Shown here in pieces: positions 8,755 through 17,750 of a DNA stretch of 64,000 bases. Location: the NCBI GenBank assembly GCA_018889975.1, contig CP076546.1, forward strand, positions 1,488,001 through 1,552,000, given 5' to 3'. The translations under genes were made by a program, and so were the position numbers. This stretch comes from Bacillus sp. NP157. GTDB lineage: Bacteria; Pseudomonadota; Gammaproteobacteria; Xanthomonadales; Rhodanobacteraceae. The notes under the pieces were generated by a model. It had not been told where the DNA came from, made no database searches, and saw only the letters and a list, made by a program, of their open reading frames with translations. Within the stretch, counting starts at the first letter, position 1. Every line of letters starts with the position of its first letter.

Positions 8755-10875
8755 ATGGCACGCAGCACCCCCCGCAAGCGCACGCATGTTTTTCCAGCCC
8801 GGCGCATCTATCTGCGCAACGGCAAAGGCCAGCCGGTCAGCCGATTCTTCATCACGCCGCTCGCTGCGGCTCCGGGGACCCGGGCCGTCCTTGACGGTGT
8901 CATAGAATTCGACGAGACGAAGTTTGCGCTCAAGGCGACGGGTACGCCGAACGAGGCCGAGCCCGACCATATCCTGCTCAAGAGCGAGCAAGGCAAAGAC
9001 ATCGAGGTCAAGGTGCCGATGGGGGACGAGCTCAACAAGGGAGAAGAAGTCACCCTTATCCTCAACGGCATCGAGCTCGAGACCAAGATCGTCCCGGAAG
9101 AGACGGACTTCTCGCCATTGCCCTTCACCATACCCGGTAACACGCCGCTGCTCGAGGGCACCAATTTCCTCAACTATCGACTCTATTATTCGAAAGGAAG
9201 CGGCGGCACGGACACCGGTCCCGGCGACCGTTTTGTCATTGATAAAGTAGCGCCCGGCGGCAGCCATTTCCTCGGCGCACCCGACGTGGATGCAGCTATC
9301 CGCGATGGCGGGCTGACCAAAGACAAGCTCGTCACCTTACCCGACGGCGTGACCAAGGGCCTCGCGTTGACGATTCCCAGCTACGAGGGCTTCGCCTACG
9401 GCGACAAGGTCGTCGCCATCGTCGACGGCAGCGCCGACTCCTACGTCACCGAATTCCCTTACGGCCACACCGGAGACCAGGTCGCCTACGCGACCCAGGC
9501 TGTGATTGCAGCCGCAGGCGATGGACTCATTGGCTTCCAGTACAGGATTACCGACCGGGCGGGCAACGTTTCCAGCAACTCCAACACGCTCACGGTGCAG
9601 GTTGTCCTGGAAGGTGCGCCGAACCTGAAGGCCGTCGAGGTACCGGCGTTCGACGACGATGACGACACAGGGGGCAAGCAGAAGCTGATCGACCTTGCCG
9701 ATGCGACCGCGAACGACGGTGTGGTCGTGATCATTCCGTGGAGCGTGGATTTCAAGCCGGGCGACGTACTCACGCTCTTCTGGGGTGAGGCGATGCTTAC
9801 GCCGTATACCATCACGGCAAGTGATGCCGACGCCGAGGACGACATCGTCATCGGCGTGATGTACCCCGCGATCTACGAGGAATGGACCGCCACCGCCAAC
9901 GACGCCGACCAGATCGTCCCCGTCGACGTGCTTTATCGTTTGAAGCGCGGTAGCGTTGACGTAGACACGTCTCCCTCGAAGACTGTCGACGTAAACGTCT
10001 ACCAGATTGGTGGTGGGGATCCCGACCCCGAGACCCCCGGAAACGACAACCTGCAAAAGCCCACCCTGGTCGCCGCCAGCAACGCCCGCGACAAGATCGA
10101 GGGGGATGATTTTGGCAAGCCTGCGACAGTCGAAGTGCCTAAGCAGACACGCCACGCCACGCCGCGCGATGTCTTCAAGCTGGACGATGTCGTCACCGTG
10201 ACCTACCAGGACGAGGCATTGCCGCCCCATACCATCGTCGCGGGCGACCTGACGGATCTTACCGAGCCCCTTGTTTTCAGTATCCCCGCCAAGGTCATCG
10301 AGGATGCCGGAAGCGGGACGATGGCCCTGCAATACGCCATTACCCGTGCCGTCCAGGGCGGTGAGAACACGACCATGTCACCCGTCAAGGACGTCGTCGT
10401 CCATGGCAAGGATGAACTGCCGGGTGACGGCCAGGAGCTCGCTGCCGCGCTATGCCCCGAGAGCGAGGACACCTGGATGGATATGTCTAAGATCAATGAC
10501 GGGACCTTGCTCGCCCTGCCAGAGTGGACGCGGTTCAACGGCACCGGGCAGGAAGTCCTCATCGAGTTCATGTACTTCAGCGCGCGGGACGGCTCACCCA
10601 TTCCGGCACGCGGCTTCCAGCAGCGACTGGCTTCGCCGCTTACGTTGCTCGACGCGGAGTCACAACCGGTGAAGGAGCCGGACGGCAACGAAAGGCAGCC
10701 GGTCGAGGTTCCCTACGTGGCCTACCGCATCCCGCGGGAACGACTGGTCTACCAGCTGCCCGACAACCGCTTTTTCTATATCGAGGCGGTCTACAAGGTG
10801 AACAACACGTCAGGTGAAACCACGCCGGTCGCATCCGCCCCCGTGCAGATCAAGATCGATACACGCGGCTCCTGA
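8755..10875 (+). CDS. Ig-like-repeat protein, island 1, first gene (706 aa)
   Basis: No known function. The start is firm, with AAGGAG six bases before the ATG. The protein has no signal peptide; it opens with a basic stretch (MARSTPRKRTHVFPARR). After that come tandem beta-sandwich-like units of about 100-130 residues. Each has an x-IPxxxxxxxGDxVxVxW-like strand in its middle and ends in a phrase such as IGFQYRITDRAGNVSSNS. Residues about 420-435 carry the linker GGGDPDPETPGNDNL, which recurs in other members (PGGQDPNPATPENEAL at 47788; PGDPADPSARFNEAL at 10899). The gene heads the operon opposite autotransporter 1, 23 bp before the next paralogue. A surface adhesin-type role is possible, but the export route is unclear. 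Confidence 0.8.
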   Translation: MARSTPRKRTHVFPARRIYLRNGKGQPVSRFFITPLAAAPGTRAVLDGVIEFDETKFALKATGTPNEAEPDHILLKSEQGKDIEVKVPMGDELNKGEEVTLILNGIELETKIVPEETDFSPLPFTIPGNTPLLEGTNFLNYRLYYSKGSGGTDTGPGDRFVIDKVAPGGSHFLGAPDVDAAIRDGGLTKDKLVTLPDGVTKGLALTIPSYEGFAYGDKVVAIVDGSADSYVTEFPYGHTGDQVAYATQAVIAAAGDGLIGFQYRITDRAGNVSSNSNTLTVQVVLEGAPNLKAVEVPAFDDDDDTGGKQKLIDLADATANDGVVVIIPWSVDFKPGDVLTLFWGEAMLTPYTITASDADAEDDIVIGVMYPAIYEEWTATANDADQIVPVDVLYRLKRGSVDVDTSPSKTVDVNVYQIGGGDPDPETPGNDNLQKPTLVAASNARDKIEGDDFGKPATVEVPKQTRHATPRDVFKLDDVVTVTYQDEALPPHTIVAGDLTDLTEPLVFSIPAKVIEDAGSGTMALQYAITRAVQGGENTTMSPVKDVVVHGKDELPGDGQELAAALCPESEDTWMDMSKINDGTLLALPEWTRFNGTGQEVLIEFMYFSARDGSPIPARGFQQRLASPLTLLDAESQPVKEPDGNERQPVEVPYVAYRIPRERLVYQLPDNRFFYIEAVYKVNNTSGETTPVASAPVQIKIDTRGS

Positions 10876-10898
10876 GACCCAACCGCAAGGATGCGACC
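10876..10898 (+). repeat. Conserved 23-bp leader, copy 1
   Basis: A GACCC...CGCAAGGATGCGACC leader lies directly before the ATG at 10899 and recurs nearly unchanged before 14416 and 17451. It contains the ribosome-binding AAGGA. The three copies show that the genes arose by tandem duplication including their translation signal. Confidence 0.85.
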
Positions 10899-13800
10899 AT
10901 GCATACCCACCCACGTTCCACCCGCCGCCCGCGCGCGGCGGTACTGCCCCAGATGATCATGCCCGACATCAAAGATGGCGGACTGGGGCATTTCGATTTG
11001 ATCGCCGATCCCTACGCCCGTGTGCGGATGGTGATGGGTCCGCTGAGCCTCGACGAAGTAGGCCCCGGCGACACCCTGCGCGCCTTCATGAAGGTCGGCG
11101 CTGAAGAAAAGCAGATCGCCAGCCATGTCATCCAGCCTGGCGACCTGCCAGAGAGTCGCCAGGGCAGTCCGGTCTTTACGCTGGAAGCCAACGCATCGGA
11201 GATCAACAAGTATCCCGATGGCGAGTACGACTTCAGTTACGACGTGCTCTACAGCAACGGCAATTCCGATGGAAGCATCGAGCCCTTGCGCGTTCGGATC
11301 AAGCGCACGATCCCGGGTGATCCGGCCGATCCGAGCGCGCGTTTCAACGAGGCATTGGTCCTAGCCGAGGTCGTGCCCAGTCCGGTACCAGCGTCAGCGA
11401 CCGCGGTCACGGTCACCGTGCCCGCTTGGACTAACATGGCCGAGGGCGACGTCGCCATCGTGGACTGGGAAAGGCTACGCCTGACACTGCCAGCGGTGAC
11501 CGCCAGCGACGTCGGGCGGCCCGTATCCGTCACGCTCACGCGCGAGCAGCTGGAGCAGGTGGGTGGGATTCAGGATCTGCCGGTGTCGTATGAGATCTTC
11601 GACGTGGTCAGCAACCATTCGGGGCACTCGCGTTTCACCCTGGTCGACGTGGAGATTGAGCCGCCGGATGCGCTGACGGCCCCACGGATTCGCGAGGCCG
11701 ACAACGGCACGATCGATCCGCTGAAACAGGGCGACACGCCCTTTACAATCCAGATTCCAACCGCCGGCCGGCGGCAGGTGCGCGCCGCGCGCAATATCGA
11801 GCCGGGCGACACCATTACCGCGACCTTCGAGGGACGCATTCCCGGTACCGGTGCATCCCACAAATGGGTCAGTCCGTCGCTCACCGTGCCCGGCGCCATT
11901 TTTGATCTCACCATCGCCTTGCCGGTGGAAGAGGTCACGCCACTGGCCGGTGGCACCGCCCGCGTCTCTTATACCGTCCTGCCAGTCGGCGGCGATCCCG
12001 CCTTGCCATCCCGCCATCTCGGCATCGTCGTCGCTGGCGTCCCCGCATTGTTGCCCGCCGTCACGATTCCAGAAGATGCAAACGGCGACGAAACACTCGA
12101 TCCGAAAACGGAGATCGCCGATGGTGCAACTGCGGTCATCGAGTACCCCAACATGGCGCTGGATGACTACATCACCCTCGACCTGCTCGGCCGCCGCGCC
12201 AACGGCATGGCCGACAATGACCAGAAATACCGGCAGGTCTCCCACCTCGGACCGCAATCGGTGCATATCGGCACCGATTACCTCGGTCGCCTCGACGGCG
12301 GCACGCTAGAACTAAAATACACCTCGGTAAGCTTCGATGGTGTCGCGGAATTGCGAGCTACCCGCGAATCCGAAACGCGCACCTTCACCATCGGCAGCCA
12401 GCCGGTAGAGCCGAAGCTTCCCGCGCCCTTCGTAGCCGGCGTCGTCGACAGCCTTCTGCCACCGTCAACACGCCAGAGCGAAGTCGTCGTCTCCCGTAGC
12501 GTGCTTCAGGTCGGCGACGGTGTCGACTACATATGGGCCAGCGTCAAGAGCGACAGCGCGCATCTCACCGTGCGCAATCTCAACGATGACCTGCGTTTCG
12601 ACGTGGATGGTGAGTTGATCAGGGCCAACGACGGAAGTGAGGTGGCGGTAAGCTACATCCGTACACGGAATGGTAACGTCGCACGCTCGGAGGAAGCGCG
12701 CTTTGCTATCGAGGAGGCTGTCTTCCTGCCTGCGCCGATGGTCAAGGAGGCTGTTGCGGACAACCTGGTGCCCGGCGCCGCGACGGGTGGTGCAACCGTG
12801 CAGGTGCCCGCCCGCCTCACCCAGACCGACACTGTCATCGTGCATTTCGCCAGCTACGACAGCCCGCCGACTAACTGGTCAGATGACCTGGAAATCGTCG
12901 TACCTCCGGGCGAAGTGGCGAAGGTACTGGGGACTACCATCGACGTTACATATACCGTCAATGGCAGACGCACTTCCGCGCTGTACGCACTCCATGTACT
13001 CGATTTCAGGGCCGACGATCCGGCACTTCCGCGGCCGTCCATCCTGCAAGCCGTCAACGGCGAGCTCGACCTAAGGACGTTTGAAGGCGATGCGACATTG
13101 AGAATCGCACCCTGGCCGCTCATGGCAACCGGGCAAAAGGTCTGGCTCAGTGTCGAGGGCACGGCGGCCGATGGAACCACGGACGAGCTTGTCGTACTGA
13201 CAGCTGCTGCCGTCACGGACGGTGACGTATCCAACGGGCTCGAGAAGCCACTAAGTCGCACGTGGCTCGAATCCCTGGCGGCGACGTCAATCCTCAGCGT
13301 GTCGTGTTCTGCGACGTTTGACGGAAGCAGCGAGCCATCACGTTCTACGGCGTTCCCCGTGGGCTACTACACCTTACGTCGCGGTACCGACGACGACGAC
13401 GGACACGCCTATCTTCTCGAACCGTTCGATATTCCTTTCCCGGCGATCAATCGGACATACAATTTTCCCTACTTCGACGTGGCAGTATCGGTTTCGAACA
13501 CCTATTTGCGTAGCGATACCCACGAAACGCTGCCATACCTCACCGGCACGTCGATGCGCTTCTCCGACACGAGCAGACCATACACCCTCACGTTCATGCG
13601 ACCCTTCACCTTCGTGAAGCTAGGCGCTGGGCACACGTCGGTGACCTTCTTCGCCGAAGATGGTTCGGTACTAGCTACCAAGAACTCGACAACATACGGC
13701 AGCTGGATCGAATTCTCCAGCTCACCTGACAAGCCGATCGCCCGCCTTGACGTCCGGGAAACGGGCGGAGCCTACTCAATCGTGGACAACATCCAGATGG

Positions 13801-14288
13801 GGGGCAGCTCATGGGCGGAGCGAGCGCCCCCATTCAGAGAAACGTTCAAGGACATCGCACTTGGTGACTATGGAAAGCGTGCAAGGATTCCGCGCTGGCT
13901 GATCAACACAGATGGCGAGCACTTTTCGATCCACGACGCGCCGGAAGGCATGGATGGACGGGCACTCTTCTTCAATCACAGCATTGGCCAGACGCACCAA
14001 CTGACGCCTCGTTTCGCGATCGCGCCAAGATCGAGGATCGTGCTTCGCGTCAGCTCCACCCTTCAGACGGAGAAGATGATCAGGATCAGCCTCGCCTACG
14101 TGGACACTGTCGAACACACACAAAGATTTGCAAGCATGGCCGTACAGCTAGGCCAGACCCCAACGGATGTTGAATTCGCGGGCGGCGACTATGTCGCTCA
14201 CCCAGGAGAGTATCTGGCTCAGATCTTCATGGATCTCACCTCTGCGCCGGGCGCATCCATCTACTACGATGCCATCGAAATTGATTGA
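10899..14288 (+). CDS. Ig-like-repeat protein, tandem copy 1 (1129 aa), unique C-terminal module
   Basis: Closely related in its first ~820 residues to the next gene (14416). The N-terminal block contains MIMPDIKDGGLGHFDLIADP and the linker TIPGDPADPSARFNEAL. About six to seven beta-sandwich repeats follow, each opening with a phrase such as APRIREADNGTIDPL or KEAVADNLVPGAA and containing a GDxVxVxF/W strand. One repeat has a calcium-loop-like DANGDETLD (12075-12101). No signal peptide is seen. From about residue 830 the protein departs from its neighbour and ends in ~300 residues of two carbohydrate-binding-like beta-sandwich units (ITFxEDGS...IVDNIQ type), ending YYDAIEID. This terminal module resembles the last ~150 residues of the protein at 51946 in style. 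Function unknown; binding to a glycan is a hypothesis. Confidence 0.82.
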   Translation: MHTHPRSTRRPRAAVLPQMIMPDIKDGGLGHFDLIADPYARVRMVMGPLSLDEVGPGDTLRAFMKVGAEEKQIASHVIQPGDLPESRQGSPVFTLEANASEINKYPDGEYDFSYDVLYSNGNSDGSIEPLRVRIKRTIPGDPADPSARFNEALVLAEVVPSPVPASATAVTVTVPAWTNMAEGDVAIVDWERLRLTLPAVTASDVGRPVSVTLTREQLEQVGGIQDLPVSYEIFDVVSNHSGHSRFTLVDVEIEPPDALTAPRIREADNGTIDPLKQGDTPFTIQIPTAGRRQVRAARNIEPGDTITATFEGRIPGTGASHKWVSPSLTVPGAIFDLTIALPVEEVTPLAGGTARVSYTVLPVGGDPALPSRHLGIVVAGVPALLPAVTIPEDANGDETLDPKTEIADGATAVIEYPNMALDDYITLDLLGRRANGMADNDQKYRQVSHLGPQSVHIGTDYLGRLDGGTLELKYTSVSFDGVAELRATRESETRTFTIGSQPVEPKLPAPFVAGVVDSLLPPSTRQSEVVVSRSVLQVGDGVDYIWASVKSDSAHLTVRNLNDDLRFDVDGELIRANDGSEVAVSYIRTRNGNVARSEEARFAIEEAVFLPAPMVKEAVADNLVPGAATGGATVQVPARLTQTDTVIVHFASYDSPPTNWSDDLEIVVPPGEVAKVLGTTIDVTYTVNGRRTSALYALHVLDFRADDPALPRPSILQAVNGELDLRTFEGDATLRIAPWPLMATGQKVWLSVEGTAADGTTDELVVLTAAAVTDGDVSNGLEKPLSRTWLESLAATSILSVSCSATFDGSSEPSRSTAFPVGYYTLRRGTDDDDGHAYLLEPFDIPFPAINRTYNFPYFDVAVSVSNTYLRSDTHETLPYLTGTSMRFSDTSRPYTLTFMRPFTFVKLGAGHTSVTFFAEDGSVLATKNSTTYGSWIEFSSSPDKPIARLDVRETGGAYSIVDNIQMGGSSWAERAPPFRETFKDIALGDYGKRARIPRWLINTDGEHFSIHDAPEGMDGRALFFNHSIGQTHQLTPRFAIAPRSRIVLRVSSTLQTEKMIRISLAYVDTVEHTQRFASMAVQLGQTPTDVEFAGGDYVAHPGEYLAQIFMDLTSAPGASIYYDAIEID

Positions 14289-14306
14289 TTCACCGAAGCG
14301 AATCAA
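14285..14306 (+). terminator. Weak hairpin over the stop codon
   Basis: TTGATTC and GAATCAA pair across 8 bases and include the TGA stop of the preceding gene. The stem is short and A/T-rich with no T run, so it is at best a partial terminator between tandem copies. Confidence 0.25.
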
Positions 14307-14392
14307 GTCGAGCGAGGCCAGAACGTTTTTCCTGCAGGACCAGGCCGTTTGACTCGGTCGAGCCTGAGTAAGCCAACACTCCAGAACGGATA

Positions 14393-14415
14393 GACCCGAA
14401 CGCAAGGATGCGACC
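14393..14415 (+). repeat. Conserved 23-bp leader, copy 2
   Basis: GACCCGAACGC-AAGGATGCGACC directly before the ATG at 14416. It differs from copy 1 at two positions. Confidence 0.85.
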
Positions 14416-17394
14416 ATGCATACCCACCCACGCACCCTCCGCCGCCCTCGCGCCGCGGTACTGCCCAAAATGATCATCACCGACATCGACGATGGCGGCC
14501 TCGGGCATTTCGATTTGATCGCCGACCCCTACGCCCGCGTGGCGATGGTGATGGGTCCGCTGAGCCTCGACGAATTAGCTCCCGGCGACATGCTGCGCGC
14601 CTTCATGAACGTCGGCGGCGAAGAGAAGCAGATCGCCAGCCATGTGATCCAGCCGGGCGACCTGCCCGAGAGTCGCCAGGGCAGTCCGGTCTTTACGCTG
14701 GAAGCGAACGCCTCGGAGATCAACAGGTATCCCGATGGCGAGTACGACTTCAGTTACGACGTGCTCTACACCAACGGCAAGTCGGACGGCAGCATCGAGC
14801 CCTTGCGGGTGCGGATCAAGCGAACCATACCGGGCGATCCGGACGATCCGAGCGCGACGGTGAACGAAGGCCTGGCCCTCGCCGAGGTGGTGCCCAGCCC
14901 GGTGCAGTCGTCGGCCAGTTCAGTCACCGTCACCATTCCCGCCTGGACGAACATGGCCGAAGGTGATGTCCCCACCGTGGACTGGGAGCGCCTGCACCTG
15001 ACGCTGCCCGCCGTAAACACAGGCGGTGTCGGGCGGCCCGTGTCCGTCACGCTTACCCGCGACCAGCTCGAAGAAGTGGGCGGGATGCAGGATCTGCCGG
15101 TGTCGTATGAGATCTTCGACGTGGTCAGCAATCACTCTGGGCACTCGCGTTTCACCCTGGTCGACGTGGAGATCGAGCCGCCCGGTGCGCTGACGGCACC
15201 GCGGATCCGGGAGGCGGTCGATGGCGTGATCGATCCGAGGCAACAGGGAACTGATCCGTTTACGATCCAGATTCCCGCCATTGGCAGCCGGCAAGGACGC
15301 GAGGCACGTGACATCGCCCCAGGCGACCGGATCACCGCCACCTTCGAAGGCCGCATTCCCGGTACCGGCGCGTCGCACCAGTGGGTCAGCCCACCGCTCA
15401 TCGTGCCAAACCCCATTTTCAACCTGACCATTGCGTTGCCGGTGGACGAAGTCGCGCCATTGGCGGGCGGGACCGCAAGGGTTTCATATACGGTGTTGCC
15501 CGTCGGCGGCGGGCCAGCCCTGCCCTCTCGCCACCTCGGCATTGCCGTGGCCGGCGTACCCGAGCTGTTACCAGCCGTCACGATCCCCGAAGATGCCAAC
15601 GGCGACGACGTGCTCGATCCGCTCACCGAGATCGCCGAAGGTGCCACCGCGGTGATCGATTATCCCAACATGGCGCTGGACGACTACATCACTCTCGACC
15701 TGCTCGGTCGCCGCGCTAACGGCATGGCAGACAATGACCGGAAGTACCGTCAGGTTTCACACCTGGGGCCGCAGTCACTGACGATCAGCACTGACTACCT
15801 CACCCGCCTCGATGGCGGCACGCTGGAGCTCAAATACACCGCGGATAGCTTCGACGGCATCGCAGGAGTGCTGGCTCTGCGCGAATCCGAATCACGCACC
15901 GTCATCATCGGCAGCCAGCCTGAAGAGCCGAAGCTGCCCGCGCCTGCCGTCGCAGGGGTCGTCGACGGACTTCTCCCACCGTCTACACGGCAGAGCGAAG
16001 TGGTCGTCCCCCGCAGCGTGCTGCAGGTCGGCGACGGCGTGGACTACACCTGGCGCAGCGCCGTCAGCGACGGCGCCCACCTCACGGTGCGCAACCTCAA
16101 CGACGACCTGCGCTTCGACGTGGATGGTGAGTTGATCAAGGCTAACGACGGAAGCGACGTGGCGGTCGGTTACACGCGCACGCGCGACGGAACCGTCGCC
16201 CGGTCGGACGAGACCGTGTTTACCATTGCCGCGGCGGCACTCCTTCCCGCACCCACGGTCAAGGAGGCCGTGGCCGATCAACTGGATCCAGGTGCCGTGG
16301 CTGACGCTGGCGGGGCCACGGTACTCATCACCGCGGATCTGAAGCAGGGCGACGAAATCGTCGTTCACTTCGGCACTTGGGACAGTGCACCAGTGGCATG
16401 GACGCAGATGCTTGCCGTGATCGTGCCACCCGGGGCCGTCGCGCAATACCTGGGCGAGGCTATCGACGTCCTGTACACGGTGAACGGAAAAGCGAGTTCG
16501 CTGCCGCTTAGGCTGTATGTCCTGGCGTTTCGCGACGCGGATGCGCGATTGCCGAAACCGACCATAAAGGAGGCAAACGACGGCGTGATTGACCTGACGT
16601 CGTTCTCCGGGGACGCGACTGTCATCGTGGCACCATGGCAGCTCATGGCCGAGAGACAGAAAGCATGGCTTTACATCGAAGGTAGGGCGCCCGACGGCGC
16701 CACCAGCAAGCTGGATCTCCTGGATGCCATCGACATGTCAAGGGACGACCTGGTTAATGGCCTGACACGCGAGGTCGACCGTGGCTGGCTCGAAAGGCTG
16801 TCCGAAGGCTCAACGGTAACGCCGGTCCTCCTGGTCACGTTCAACCGCTCGCCCGAGGTGGCAGACGCCGTTCGCTTCCCTGCAAACGACTATCAACTGG
16901 TTCTCTACACTGATTTCTTCATCGACCCATCGGCCGTCACACTTCGCATCGGTCAACAGATGACCCGCGCGGCCAGCGGAGGGGCCCCGCCCTACAGCTA
17001 TGCCTCGGAGAACCCGAATGTAGCCAGCGTGGTCAACCCGTCCACCGGCATCGTACGCGGTATCGACGTCGGCACCACGACCATCGTCGCCACCGATGCC
17101 GCCAGGCATCGGGCCACCTATCCCGCATCCGTTACCGGGGCAATCGTCATCACTCCGCCGTCGCCAACCATGCACGTTGGCGACCGGGTCACCTTCACCT
17201 GCTCGGGTGGGTATCCGCCCTACAGATGGGTCATCCCGGACATTGATCGGTCAAGTCTCAGGATCGCTTCCGCGAGCGGTAACACGGCCGTCGTCGAAGC
17301 CATCGGGACTCTGCCGCCTCCTCCGCTGAAGGTGGTCCAGGTATTCGACTCGCATGGAACGCAGGGTGATGCAGGGCCGCATGTATACCCGTGA
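14416..17394 (+). CDS. Ig-like-repeat protein, tandem copy 2 (992 aa), Big_2-type C-terminus
   Basis: Nearly collinear with the 10899 gene from its first codon to about residue 810, sharing the N-terminal block, the GDPDDPSATVNEGL linker, the repeats and the DANGDDVLD calcium-loop-like segment (15592-15618). It then switches to a different end: two bacterial Ig-like (Big_2) units. The first contains PPYSYASENPNVASVV followed by GIVRGIDVGTTTIVATDA, a classic Big_2 pattern. The second contains VTFTCSGGYPPYRWVI. No signal peptide is present. The pattern of shared body and exchanged tip suggests module shuffling between paralogues. The same Big_2 tip occurs in the genes at 17751 and 49812. Confidence 0.85.
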   Translation: MHTHPRTLRRPRAAVLPKMIITDIDDGGLGHFDLIADPYARVAMVMGPLSLDELAPGDMLRAFMNVGGEEKQIASHVIQPGDLPESRQGSPVFTLEANASEINRYPDGEYDFSYDVLYTNGKSDGSIEPLRVRIKRTIPGDPDDPSATVNEGLALAEVVPSPVQSSASSVTVTIPAWTNMAEGDVPTVDWERLHLTLPAVNTGGVGRPVSVTLTRDQLEEVGGMQDLPVSYEIFDVVSNHSGHSRFTLVDVEIEPPGALTAPRIREAVDGVIDPRQQGTDPFTIQIPAIGSRQGREARDIAPGDRITATFEGRIPGTGASHQWVSPPLIVPNPIFNLTIALPVDEVAPLAGGTARVSYTVLPVGGGPALPSRHLGIAVAGVPELLPAVTIPEDANGDDVLDPLTEIAEGATAVIDYPNMALDDYITLDLLGRRANGMADNDRKYRQVSHLGPQSLTISTDYLTRLDGGTLELKYTADSFDGIAGVLALRESESRTVIIGSQPEEPKLPAPAVAGVVDGLLPPSTRQSEVVVPRSVLQVGDGVDYTWRSAVSDGAHLTVRNLNDDLRFDVDGELIKANDGSDVAVGYTRTRDGTVARSDETVFTIAAAALLPAPTVKEAVADQLDPGAVADAGGATVLITADLKQGDEIVVHFGTWDSAPVAWTQMLAVIVPPGAVAQYLGEAIDVLYTVNGKASSLPLRLYVLAFRDADARLPKPTIKEANDGVIDLTSFSGDATVIVAPWQLMAERQKAWLYIEGRAPDGATSKLDLLDAIDMSRDDLVNGLTREVDRGWLERLSEGSTVTPVLLVTFNRSPEVADAVRFPANDYQLVLYTDFFIDPSAVTLRIGQQMTRAASGGAPPYSYASENPNVASVVNPSTGIVRGIDVGTTTIVATDAARHRATYPASVTGAIVITPPSPTMHVGDRVTFTCSGGYPPYRWVIPDIDRSSLRIASASGNTAVVEAIGTLPPPPLKVVQVFDSHGTQGDAGPHVYP

Positions 17395-17427
17395 TATGTG
17401 GCCAGACGCACCCGCTGATGCCTGAAC

Positions 17428-17450
17428 GACCCGAACGCAAGGATGCAACC
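17428..17450 (+). repeat. Conserved 23-bp leader, copy 3
   Basis: GACCCGAACGC-AAGGATGCAACC lies before the ATG of the broken third copy at 17451. Only one base differs from copy 2. Confidence 0.85.
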
Positions 17451-17709
17451 ATGAAAACCACGCCGCTCCCCCGCCCGCCGCCCGCGCGCGGCCGTATTGC
17501 CCAAGATGATCATCACCGACATCGAAGATGGCGGGCTGCAAAATGACTCGGCCGAGATCCTGCAACTCCCAGAGGGCATTTCGACGTTCGATAGCGGGGC
17601 GCTCGGCTTGCCTGGCGAGATCGTCAACGTGGCGATCGCTGCCGAAGATGAAAAAAACAAGGAAAAAATGGACCTGTATCTTGGCTCGATCACCGCTATC
17701 TACCGGTAG
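17451..17709 (+). pseudogene. Frameshifted, truncated third copy of the Ig-repeat gene
   Basis: The leader and first codons match the two full-length copies, but a single extra base lies in the C-rich run between 17451 and 17500: 55 rather than 54 bases separate the ATG from the ATG of the MIITDI block. Reading from 17451 therefore ends at a TGA after 31 residues. In the other frame the block MIITDIEDGGL is recognisable from 17506, followed by about 58 unrelated residues ending at 17709. The rest of the body is missing. A TTG at 17497 or the ATG at 17506 could still make a peptide of 67-70 residues. It is most simply a decaying copy whose 3' part may survive as the gene at 17751. Confidence 0.7.
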
Positions 17710-17750
17710 GCCTCGATGAGGCCGGCCCAACGGGTGTCAAGGAGAGCGAC

